A DNA stretch of 64,000 bases from Cornus controversa (taxonomy: Eukaryota; Streptophyta; Magnoliopsida; Cornales; Cornaceae): positions 31,134,336 through 31,198,335 of the forward strand of contig CM048849.1 in NCBI GenBank assembly GCA_026545225.1. Reading direction: 5' to 3'. The notes beneath the pieces are model-generated. The model saw nothing but the letters and a program-made list of their open reading frames with translations, searched no databases and was not told the origin of the DNA. Shown here one piece after another: positions 22,099-32,102 of the stretch. The translations under genes were made by a program, and so were the position numbers. Numbering within the stretch: position 1 is the first letter of the stretch; each line of letters opens with the position of its first letter.

Positions 22099-24904
22099 TG
22101 TAACGATTCGGACTAAGTTTGGTCGATTTTCATTTTAATCATCATAATTCTATAAATGCATTTTGAATGATGTTTAACATGTTTTGAGTGTGTGAACATG
22201 TTTGGAAAGTTGTATAGAGGTTTTTGGAAGTTTTTGGGATATTTAGAGAAGTTTGACCTTTTGTTTAAACGAAGGCCCGGGATGCGGTCCGGGTGGGCTC
22301 GGGAATCCGAAAAATTCTGAAAAATAATAATTTTTTATTTTGGCTTTGATGAAATGTTTAACAAGTTAAGGAAGTGATTTCAAGCCTGTAGGAACTTTTG
22401 AAATTGAAACGAGGTTTGGGAGGGTACGTTAAGTGGTCTGAGGGTATTTTAGTCATTTACGTGCCCTAGATATTTTAAATATTAGTGGATGAGGCTTCCA
22501 GACCCTTTCTTATGCCACTTTCTCTCTCTAAATCTCTCCCACTTCATCCCTCCACCTTCTCTCTACATTTCGGGTGCATTCGGCTTGGATTTAAGACTCG
22601 TCGAAGAAGAAAAGTGTGTAGGGGACGGCTAGGGCTTCGGTTTGAACCAAACAATCTCTCATTCCGAAAAGATACATCTTGGTAAGATTCTTGAAAGTTT
22701 CTTGGAAGTATTCCAAATTCGAGGTAGGGTTTTCCTTTTCTTTTAGTTGTCGATTCTAGGATTTTAGGTGAAACGATGAGATATGAAGATGTGTATTGCA
22801 TGAATGAGAGTGGTAAGAGAGGTTGGATTTGATGTTCTTCTCCTTCCCTTAGGTCTCTTATATAAAAAATATGATGTGCCTTGTGATATGTATGACATGA
22901 GGGACAAGTAAGTGAAAATATGAGAAAATGAGAGCATGTATGCTTATATGCTTAATTTGATGTGTATATGTGATTATATGCAACATGGAACATATATGTC
23001 ATTATGTGTTGATAATGTGATTTGAAATGCATGCTAATTAGTCATAGTAAGTGTATGCATTGCATAGAGCATAAACAATATGTGCTAAATTGAGATTTGT
23101 AGGCATATGTGACCTATATGCAACCGTTGACAAATATGTGATTATATGTGTGTTTATGTGGAGAAAAATGTATACTATGTACTTTTAGAACTAGCTTGTG
23201 CATTTGAGAAGCATAAAAATGGTATACTTGATTCTATATGTTCAAAATACATATATAGGATAAATGTGAGAAAACGAGAAAAATGAACCGTGCATGGAAT
23301 GTCGAAAATGTCCAACCATGCTAAGTAGAGGACATTCTTGTCCAGAGATGTATGACCATCGAAATGGTCCCATAATACCAAAGCTAAGGCCTAGAATCAG
23401 ATTAAATCCACATTTTGTGAGTTGTCGGAGTTGGCCACTCACTTTAGGGCAAACCAAAATGTTGCCAATGGAGTATGACATTGTTGGAGTTGTCCTCGTG
23501 ATACGAATGAGTCAGAGGTATCCTAGGTCACATGATCTTTTAGAGTGGTCCAAATCATGTTGGGGTATCGGAGTAGAGCTGAGAGGAAAAAGGTTATGAT
23601 TTTTGCATTGTTAATTATGAAGCATGATTTATGTTTTAATGCATTCTTATATATGCATTACTTATGAATGAACTTGTAAACATTAAAGGTGACATGTAAT
23701 GTAGTGACATGCATTCATGTAAGTTGGTGTCGAGTTGGCATCTAGGCGGGTTGGAGTATTCCTCCTGAACTGTTGAGTTATTCACCTATTTTTGTCCAAA
23801 CTCTTTACAGATAAGGCGCTTATGACGGATGAAACTTGAATGACTTAAGTGGAGTTGTTGTAACATTTTTGCTTCATTTTAGATATTGTAAATTTGGCTA
23901 TCCATGCCGACTTGAGGCATGTTGATTTACATTGTAATTATATTCGTAAATGAATTGTAATACTTTTGGACTATGTGCATGTAATTCATATAGTCACCAT
24001 GGACTTGAGTATGTGATGTTAATGTAATGTACATTTGGACTCATTTGTGTAATTTATGAGAATGAGGAGGATTCGTGGGAATTATGTGTAGTGATGGGGA
24101 AGTTTGAATGCATTATTTTGATTAATTGCATAAATTAGAACTTATGTGGGATGATATTACTTTTAAATTATGGTCATAGATGAGTTGTGATACTTGTGGA
24201 CTTAGTTATGTTTTATGATTGTATGTTTAAGATAATGAATTGGAAGGAGAATGATTGTTGTAATCACTTGGTGGATTTGTTGTTGCAACAGGTTGAGTGA
24301 TTACGATGCATCATAATCCCAATTATGATGCATCGTAAACCCAATAACGTTGCATCGTAAATAGATAAGTGTTCTATACAAAATCCAAAGGATTTTACAG
24401 GATGTTACGCATCTTTAGCGATGCGTCATAAATACGATGCATCATAACCAACATTATGATATATCGTAATGTGTGGTTGGTGGATTATTGAGATGGTATT
24501 GGAGAATTTAGGAACGTCATGTAACAGACCTGTAATAAATTATTGAGGTTGAGTCATACGTACGTAAACCTATGTGAGTAATTATGATTTCGCATTGATT
24601 TAGTGATTGAGGTAGTGTATTGGAGTTTAATGGACGAAATCGCCTTTGTAGTTACAAGCAAGACCTGCAATTGGTTCAAACTTCAATCGGGCATAATTCC
24701 TTCATTTTAAATTGGAATTGAGTGTGATTTTTTTTTTAAATTGAATATTTTTGGATCCTCTTTCCAATGGACTAAGAATAATCACTCTGAAATTTCAATC
24801 ACACAGGAAGTTGAGTTCTGGAATTAAGCGGTTTATGAGTGCCACCGAGTGGGACTTTTACTGTTCACCCTCGGTTCCCAGGAGTCAAAAATTGGGGCAT
24901 GACA
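22099..24904 (+). repeat. Tekay 3' LTR, about 2.8 kb
   Basis: Starts TGTAACGATTCGGAC after a purine tract and ends TTGGGGCATGACA. A palindromic-word stretch at about 24,290-24,480 repeats ATGATGCATCGTAA. Related LTRs lie at 30,658-32,102 (inverted) and 32,103-34,603. The open frames inside are not conserved between the related LTRs. Confidence 0.88.
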
Positions 24905-25109
24905 AAATGCATCCATAAAATAAAAAATTGATTGAAACAAAATCAATTGAGTATATAAAGAAAATTTGAAAACAATCCTCAACTATTATACATTTTGCAA
25001 ATAACTCTTGTACTACAAAAATCTCCCTTAATTATAAAATATTTGCATATAGAGCCTTTTTGCCACTAGGCCACTGAGAAAAAAGAAAAAAGAAAGTCAC
25101 CATTGAACT

Positions 25110-25465
25110 TAGGGGTGAGTGGGTGACCACGGATTAGATTGGATCGAATTATGTGTAATCCTAATCCGATCTGCGATTTACGGATTGGTAAAAATCCAAT
25201 CCAATCTGATCCGTGGCAATCCGTCAATTCGATCCGTGATTGAATTAATCAGATTGACGGATTAGGCTTCTTCAATAGAATCTAAATAATAAAATCAATA
25301 TGGTTGACCAATGCACAAGTATAAATAAAAAGTTTCATTGACCATTTATAATAAAATAAATGTACAAAGAAATAAAGAAAATGAAAACAAATATCACTGC
25401 CAAAGTTACTTGGTTATTCTCTTATGGTGAACCACATCAACTTATTGACGGACAACTACATGTTA

Positions 25466-25515
<50 letters not shown>

Positions 25516-25927
25516 GGTGACAAACTAAAAGTGATAGTGATATAAATGTTTATCTCGATCACCCTAAATTTCATGATATATACATATTTATAAAATGAAA
25601 TTAAGGATTGAAATCGTTTTAACTTTTAAATGAAAATATTTTAGCGTTTAAGCCTCAAATGAATCCTTTAGGTTTACCCTAAAAAGTAAAAGATATAATA
25701 TATTAATATATATTTAATTTATTATACATATAATTATATATATATCTATATATATATTGCCACGGATCGGATTGACAGATCGGATTGAATTTTTAACCTT
25801 CTAATCCGTAATTTGATCCATGACTAACAGATTTTGATTTTTTAAACTGCCACAAATCCGCTAGTTATCGGATTGGATCGGATTTGCCCGGATCGGATTG
25901 GATTCATGAATTTTTTGTGCACCCCTA
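25110..25927. mobile_element. hAT-like non-autonomous DNA element, 818 bp
   Basis: Short terminal inverted repeats TAGGGGTG / CACCCCTA with a perfect 8-bp target duplication ATTGAACT (25,102-25,109 and 25,928-25,935); 8 bp is the hAT signature. The subterminal regions are packed with GGATTGGATCGGAT-like words in both orientations, as often seen for transposase binding. It contains a long (TA)n run and no transposase coding sequence. Confidence 0.9.
25468..25509. repeat. (TA)n microsatellite
   Basis: About 42 bases of uninterrupted TA dinucleotides inside the hAT-like element. Confidence 0.95.
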
Positions 25928-25999
25928 ATTGAACTAACTCGCTTCTACGAATAATCTCTTGATATAACCAAATGCACCTAATATGGCTAGAAAAAAATT

Positions 26000-26772
26000 G
26001 AGAAAACTATAATTAAGTCCTACTTTTTCATGCAAAAGACAAGTAAGTCCTATAAATTTTTCTATAGGACCAATAAGTCCTACTTTTGAAACCTTTTTTA
26101 CATTTAAGTTCTAAACCACTTAACTTTTCACTTATACCCTTACCAAATTAGATTTAAAATTAATATAATCAAATTTCAATTCCAATTTTTTTTATATTTT
26201 ACTACAATAAATTTTCATATAAAAATATTAAAATTCTATTTAAAAATTAATAAAATATTATAATTTATTTTTATTGAAATAATATGAATAATCTTTTATT
26301 CTTTTGAAAAAAAGACCAATTATTTTGATAATTTATTTAAAATTTAATTCCAAAAATGTTTTGTAGATCTTACAACAATAAATTTTCATATACAAAAATA
26401 AAAATTTTATTTAAAAATTAATAAAATATTATAATTTCTTTTTATTGAAACAAATTGAATAAAATTTTACCCTTTTGAAGAAAACCCATTTTTTTTAAAA
26501 ATAAAAAATATATTAATGAAAAAAATCTAGCTTTTAATAGAAAAAATTTAGATATATTTAAATATTCAAATATAAAATTTTGACTTACGAAATTATAATT
26601 GAAAAATTTTAGTCTAATTTTATAAGGTTATAAATGGAATGTTGAATGATTTAGATCTTAAATATAAAAGAGTTTCAAAAGTAGAACTTATTGGTCCTAT
26701 AAGTAAAATTATATAACTTATTTGTGTTTTAAAGAAAAAAATAAAATTTACGTGTAATTTTATCAAAAATAA
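26000..26772. mobile_element. long-TIR AT-rich element (MITE-like)
   Basis: The two ends form an inverted repeat of around 90-100 bp. The left half reads TAAGTCCTACTTTTTCATGC, then GGACCAATAAGTCCTACTTT; the right half carries the complement, AAAGTAGAACTTATTGGTCC. The exact ends and target duplication are unclear. The core holds two direct copies of a roughly 85-bp AT-rich segment (near 26,205-26,290 and 26,380-26,460). No coding capacity. Confidence 0.6.
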
Positions 26773-26922
26773 AATGCAGTAAGGCCATTATGTGCGTTCA
26801 CTGTTATGCCATGGCAAATTATTAATTTGCACACTAATTAGACATGACTCTTTTTACAATGTATCAATCCAAAAAAATCATGTGTTTTAAAAAAGAAATA
26901 CACTTGTTTTAAGTTAAAAAAA

Positions 26923-26953
<31 letters not shown>

Positions 26954-27071
26954 TACATCTACGCACGTGGCTATATTTGAGCAAATGATGATACTTAAAA
27001 TGGTTATTTGTCCAATCGCTTAAAAGAGTAGACTATTGACAAAAATATTAAAAGATGTCACTCCCACGCAT

Positions 27072-27474
27072 ATGAGATTGTTTTATGGCTTTACCATATG
27101 CATAATCCTACATGTGGCATTACCATATGTATAGACTTCAGTTTTTACCAAAAAAAAAAAAAAAAAAAACTTTATTTTAGTCAAGTACGTGCCTTGACAT
27201 TTGACATAATCAGTAAAATAAAATAAATTAGAGAGCTCATAACTGATGCTATGCACCGCATTTTGATATATATATATATGAGATTGTTTTATGGCTTTAC
27301 CATATGCATAATCCTACATGTGGCATTACCATATGTATAGACTTCAGTTTTGACCAAAAAAAAAACTTTATTTTAGTCAAGTACGTGCCTTGACATTTGA
27401 CATAATCAGTAAAATAAAATAAATTAGAGAGCTCGTAACTGATGCTATGCACCGCATTTTGATATATATATATA
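27072..27474. repeat. tandem duplication, 207-bp unit, two copies
   Basis: ATGAGATTGTTTTATGGC begins at 27,072 and again at 27,279. Each unit continues through TACATGTGGCATTACCATAT, an A-run, GTACGTGCCTTGACATTTG and TATGCACCGCATTTTGATAT, and ends in a TA run. The copies are nearly identical apart from A-run and TA-run length, so the event is recent. Confidence 0.92.
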
Positions 27475-27475
27475 T

Positions 27476-27822
27476 GGTAAACTGTAAAAAAATTCCACTA
27501 TATAAATGATGTGCAAAAAACACTCCCACTATTTGATATGTGTATATAAATTCCTATAATTTTAAAATTTGAAGCAAATTATCCCATATTGCATATAATG
27601 ATATTAGAATTTTTTGAAAAATTCAAAAGTACCGTTTTTGTTATTTCACTTTTTAATTTTTTTTTTAAATAAAAAATTCATAAAGTAAGGGTGCTTCAGT
27701 TATTTCATTGTTCAATTTCTTCCAAATTGAATATTTGTCCTTATTTGCACAAATTAAAAAATATAAGAAATTTTGTACACAACAGAGAGATTTGCACATT
27801 TTCGGGGGGTTTTGCACTTTAC
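27476..27822. mobile_element. possible small TIR element
   Basis: The left end GGTAAACTGTAAAAAAATTCC and the right end read inward (GAGTAAAGTGCAAAACCCCC) are similar, and both flanks are TATATG-rich. The flanks are too simple to prove a target duplication. Confidence 0.35.
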
Positions 27823-29250
27823 TCATATATGTATATATATTAAGTGAGATTTTACCTTATGTTTGAATTTTCAAAGTGTTCATACTTTTTATATAGACAG
27901 TTTGGGGAATTCATGTATGGAAAATGTTAAATATTTGGAAACAAAATTGTGATAAGTTTGTCCACATTTTTCTATTTTTATTGGAGATTGACTCTAATAT
28001 TATCTATTATGATTCATTCACATCGTATAAATATTGTCGATTTTTAAAACTCCCTTCTCGCAGCTCACGGTATCTGAATACATGGCCCACCAAAATGATT
28101 TTTTTTTTCTTTTTCGGAAATTGGATTTTTGATTCTCTCTCCCTAATTTATATTTCACAAAAATTGAGACCTTATTTACCTCTGAATCTGTGAATGAGGA
28201 GTAGCTTGAGGCATGCCTCGAACAAGATCCTGATAACAATGTTTGCTTTTGAGACTTGCACCAAGACCAATATGGTCATTTTATTTTTTTGTGAAAATTC
28301 ATCAAAATGAAACATTATCTCCACTCGCTGTTCTCACTTTTCATCACTGACATTGTGAGGATGAAAGACAGATGATGAAATAATCTGAAAGTCATCTTCA
28401 ATAGTGGGTTTGAAGTGCCCCGTGTCCGACACAAACTTGACACCTTCGTAAAAGTGTTTGTTCTTTTTAAAAAATGGCTGTATTGTATTTTATACCAAAC
28501 ATTTTTTTAAAAGTTCTTCGTAAATTTTACTTAGAAATTTTTTAAAGTTGCAAATAAACAGAGCGGAGCCGAACTTTAAATTGTTTGGGCTTGACTCATT
28601 CGTTTGTAGACTCAACTTTGACAGGTTTGTCTCGCAGTCATAACGAGCTCAGAAATTTAATCTCATGTTCTTGTTCAAATCATTTAATATCAAATCATTT
28701 AATAAAATAAAATGAACTTAATCTCATGTTCTTGTTCAAGCTCAGTTCAAGTAGGGTTTAAGCTTGTGCTTATAAAATTACTAGTTAGCATTTCCCATTA
28801 GTTTACTTATCAATCTCAAAGTATAATCTCCTTTAATGAAACTTGCACTAAATGTATTATATAGTCTCATAAGATAATCCTTTATAAATTCCATGAGAAA
28901 CTGAGCATGCTTATACAATTTTATAAAAATGATCTTAGAGGAACTTACGTCTGTGAACATAAACGAGCCTACATGAGTCTTCCTAAGCCAAGTAAAACAC
29001 TTTTTAGGATCGACTCATTTATTAAAAAAGATTAAAAATCGAGCACAAGCTAAGTTTGTTTACATGAACTCGAGTCAACAAAAAGTAACCATTAGGTGAT
29101 ACAAGAAAAACTAGATGAATCGGTAGTTAATGGAATCCAACAAAACATAAAATTCAATATTGACACTGTAATTAAGCACTCACATTAGCAAAATTCTCCT
29201 ACAAATAAGAAATAGAGAATTGAAATTCAACAAAAAAAAAAAAAGGGATG
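27823..29250. other. intergenic, no gene recognised
   Basis: AT-rich. Near 28,560-29,080 there is GAGCCGAACTTTAAATTG ... AACTCGAGTCAAC wording of the kind common in decayed hAT-like repeats. Two direct repeats of AATCTCATGTTCTTGTTCAA lie near 28,660 and 28,719. Open frames here are short and show no familiar motif. Confidence 0.4.
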
Positions 29251-30629
29251 AACAAAAAGAAAATCAAAAAAAAAGAAAAAAAGGATGAACATATTGGACA
29301 ATCCTACTTATCAAACCAAAAAAAAGTGGCTACTTCCTCGCATCACCTATCTAGTTTTCCTTTCTTAAGGGGAAATAGAGGAGGCAGGATAGTTTTCTTC
29401 CCCCCTTGTGTGCAAATGGGCACATTAATCACAAACCTTATTCTTATACTTCCTGATCTTGTCCTCTCTAACCCTTTCTTTATGCTCTTGATATGTTTCT
29501 CTCTATTTCCTGTTGATTCTTTCCTTCATCAATGGGAGCCAAATCGCGTATTGAACCCGAGGAAGACAATGATTGGGATTGTGTTACACACTCGGATTTG
29601 AGCCTACCTTGGGGTTTTTGGGTGTTTTGAATGTGATGGTGAAGTCATTCACCAATCTGACGCCCAAATTTTCTTGTTTCTTTATCAAGGTGAAAAATTA
29701 CGATTTCACCTTTTAGATGACCAAATGTTCAGAGGTATGTTATGAAGTGAACTTTGGGTATGCCCAAGGTTTTGGGATACTCTAGATGCGATGATGACAA
29801 CTGGTTTTTGATTTGACAATCGAATTTTCTTTTATCGTCACATACGAGTGCCTTTTACTGTACACACTTACGAGGTGTACTTTGATCCTTCTTCTCTCTT
29901 AATTGGGGATCTAGAACTTGATGTTGTAATCAGGTGGAGGCAAAAATAAGTGTCTATAAAGCTATAGTAGTTTTTTCATTGTATCACACACTTAGTGTGT
30001 AAGTAGAGAATTAGCAAATAGACATGCAAATATATGTGTGCAATATCCAGAAGTAAAGAGACGAGGGTAGCGAGATGCAAACACAATGACACCAAGATAT
30101 TTATGTTGTTTGGCACTACCGCCTATATCCATGCCCCAAGAGCATCTCTCGCGGATTTCAAATCCATTATACCTCTCTTCTTCACAGGTGGAGAGGAAAC
30201 TGTTACAACTCCCTGTTGGAAAAACAAGTATGGCAATGGAAACAAAAAAATTAATTTTTTTCCCACTTGTTTTTTTGAATCATAAAAGAGGGAAAAGAGA
30301 GATACGATCTTAAGACAGTTGGTAGATCGTCAATATGAGAACACCCTTTAGAGAATTCTAAATCAAGAAAGTCTTGCCACATCACGTGAAAAAAAAAACC
30401 ACCATATATTTGGCGAAGAATTCCACTCGTACAACTTCGCATTTTTTCCTTACAACATATAACACAACTTTGAATGCTTTGTTGACAAACCAAATGAACT
30501 CAAAATATAGGCTAATTACCTACCAGCAAAAAGATATTTGAGTGCAATTTTCTATCATTCTCCGATTTTTGACTCCCGAAAATCGAGGGTGATTAGGTTT
30601 TCATGTCATCGCCTCACATCAATAATCCC
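29251..30629. other. retroelement-like debris, unassigned
   Basis: No gene recognised. Phrases near 30,040-30,190 (ATTTATGTTGTTTGGCACTA followed by a CCTATATCCATGCC-like stretch) recall Copia LTR sequence. Sequence from about 30,500 leftwards may be the leader of the inverted Tekay LTR that starts at 30,658. Boundaries are not visible. Confidence 0.35.
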
Positions 30630-30641
30630 GCTATGATACCA
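30630..30641 (-). other. primer-binding-site-like sequence of the inverted Tekay LTR
   Basis: The minus strand reads TGGTATCATAGC, close to the tRNA-Met type TGGTATCAGAGC, and lies just past the LTR end. This shows that the LTR is a 5' LTR in minus orientation. Confidence 0.6.
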
Positions 30642-30657
30642 TATTTTGATACTAAGT

Positions 30658-32102
30658 TGTCATGCCCCAATTTCTGAACCACCGGAGATATCGTCTTCTA
30701 GTCTAGATCCCAAGGGTGATTCCGTCCATCAAAACTTAATGAATCATCTTACTCTCTTACTACAGCGGAAGGTTAATCACATGCACACGTATATAAGTGT
30801 GCGACTCAACAACAACTAGTCTCCATGGGCCCCATACTTAACCAAACACATCTAACTACCAATCCTTCTTATGGATCATAATCCTAGTTACGATATATCG
30901 TAATTTATGATGCATTGAACATGCATCGTAACATAGTGCAAATTTTGTTTTTTTCTGACCCAATTTCTCTATGCATCACCGGATTTGATACATCGTAATG
31001 GGTATTACGATGCATCGTAATCTCTTGAATACAAATCTTATAAAGCCCACAAGTGTTCACAATCATAATCAATTCACCTCCCAATGCCATCTAAGTCCAT
31101 AAAATCATCCATTCAACTATTTAATATAATTTGAACTACTACAATTTCATAAATCTCATACATTCCATGCATATAATCCCGCAAATTCATAAACGTCATA
31201 TGAATTGCATACATAAGGGTCCAAATGAATACAAGTTACATATAGTTCAAGTGTAACTACAACATCGACAAAGTTCACATGCCACAAGCCATCATGGATA
31301 GCTAGATACATAATCCTTACATAATCTCCAAAACACCCCAAAATGTTCCTATGACCAGTTGACTAATCAAGTCCCTTTCATCATCTGTGCCTTACCTGTA
31401 AAAAAGGTTTGGGGGAGATGGGTGAGCATACAACTATGCCCAATAAAGACAACCAAATTCGCCTAAGCATCTATTCAATGCTAACCTATATGATATGCAA
31501 TCATGTTATCCCTACATTATATGGCATGCTCACAATGCTAATGCTATCAATAAGGCAAATATGCAACAAAATAACAAGTATGCATATAACCTTGCACAAC
31601 CACAAAGCAACATGACATTCACCTTAAATTTACAAACCAAAATCCGCAACATGAATTCATCATTCATGAACCAAACTTAAAATACCAACTCAACTGATTA
31701 AACTCTACCAATTCTCGAAATGCCAAATGAAACCTTCCAACCTTATAGACCACCAAGGCTATTACCAATGAAAAACTATCAATCTCACACGTCACCAAGA
31801 TTATCACAATGGGCCCTCATCAATTAAAAACTACCAATTGAGAAAGAGGAAATTCATTTTGTCACCAATTAAAATCTGCCAATTAGGAACACAAACTCAT
31901 CACACCACCCGTGTGTATCCATTCACATAGTTTAAACTCCTCAAGACTCACTCACTTTCTAGCAAGTGCAACCTACGCTAAGCATACACAACACACATAT
32001 TGCCTTCCATGCAATTTTAACCACAAATATCATCAAATACATTACATGGAAATCATGCCTTTGATACATTTTCTCAAACATATGGAATTCAAAATGCATA
32101 TA
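30658..32102 (-). repeat. Tekay-family LTR, inverted
   Basis: On the minus strand it ends AATTGGGGCATGACA, as the LTR at 22,099-24,904 does, and carries the same GATGCATCGTAA word cluster (about 30,880-31,030). It also shares the ACAGGTAAGGC block. It meets another LTR of the family head to head at about 32,102. Fossil sequence. Confidence 0.78.

Larger units (their letters stand above)
3678..22584 (+). repeat. segmental duplication, copy 1
   Basis: Direct-orientation, colinear match to 49,116-58,546. Shared landmarks in order: the GGTGAACCAAAACAAGG start, runs of GTACACAATGTAATAG phrases, a LINE relic, the GGACACG element, a TIR element, and a Tekay element flanked on the left by AAATG in both copies. 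Copy 1 is interrupted by three insertions absent from copy 2 (4072-4768, 5219-6600, 7438-16030). Without them the arm up to 18,689 is about 4,320 bp, against about 4,301 bp in copy 2. Identity by eye is roughly nine bases in ten. Confidence 0.93.
18690..24904 (+). mobile_element. Tekay-type chromovirus (Ty3/Gypsy), copy 1
   Basis: Ends TGTAATGAACGGG and GGGGCATGACA, with the 5-bp target duplication AAATG at 18,685-18,689 and 24,905-24,909. Parts: LTR-related 5' segment about 18,690-19,205, reverse transcriptase and RNase H about 19,210-20,620, integrase about 20,850-21,700, chromodomain-like tail about 21,730-22,070, purine-rich tract, 3' LTR 22,099-24,904. The chromodomain after integrase points to the Tekay/Del branch. 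It looks broken, with more than ten breaks. The same element, with the same internal arrangement, lies at 53,418-58,546, so it was already in place and decaying before the segmental duplication. Confidence 0.92.

Noticed and set aside
22485-23599. Open frames in the 22-24 kb LTR as host exons
   Set aside because: They fall within an LTR defined by ends and target duplication, and are not conserved in the related LTRs.
29248-29601. 117-residue open frame as a host gene
   Set aside because: Lysine-rich low-complexity start and hydrophobic remainder without a known motif; surroundings look like element debris.
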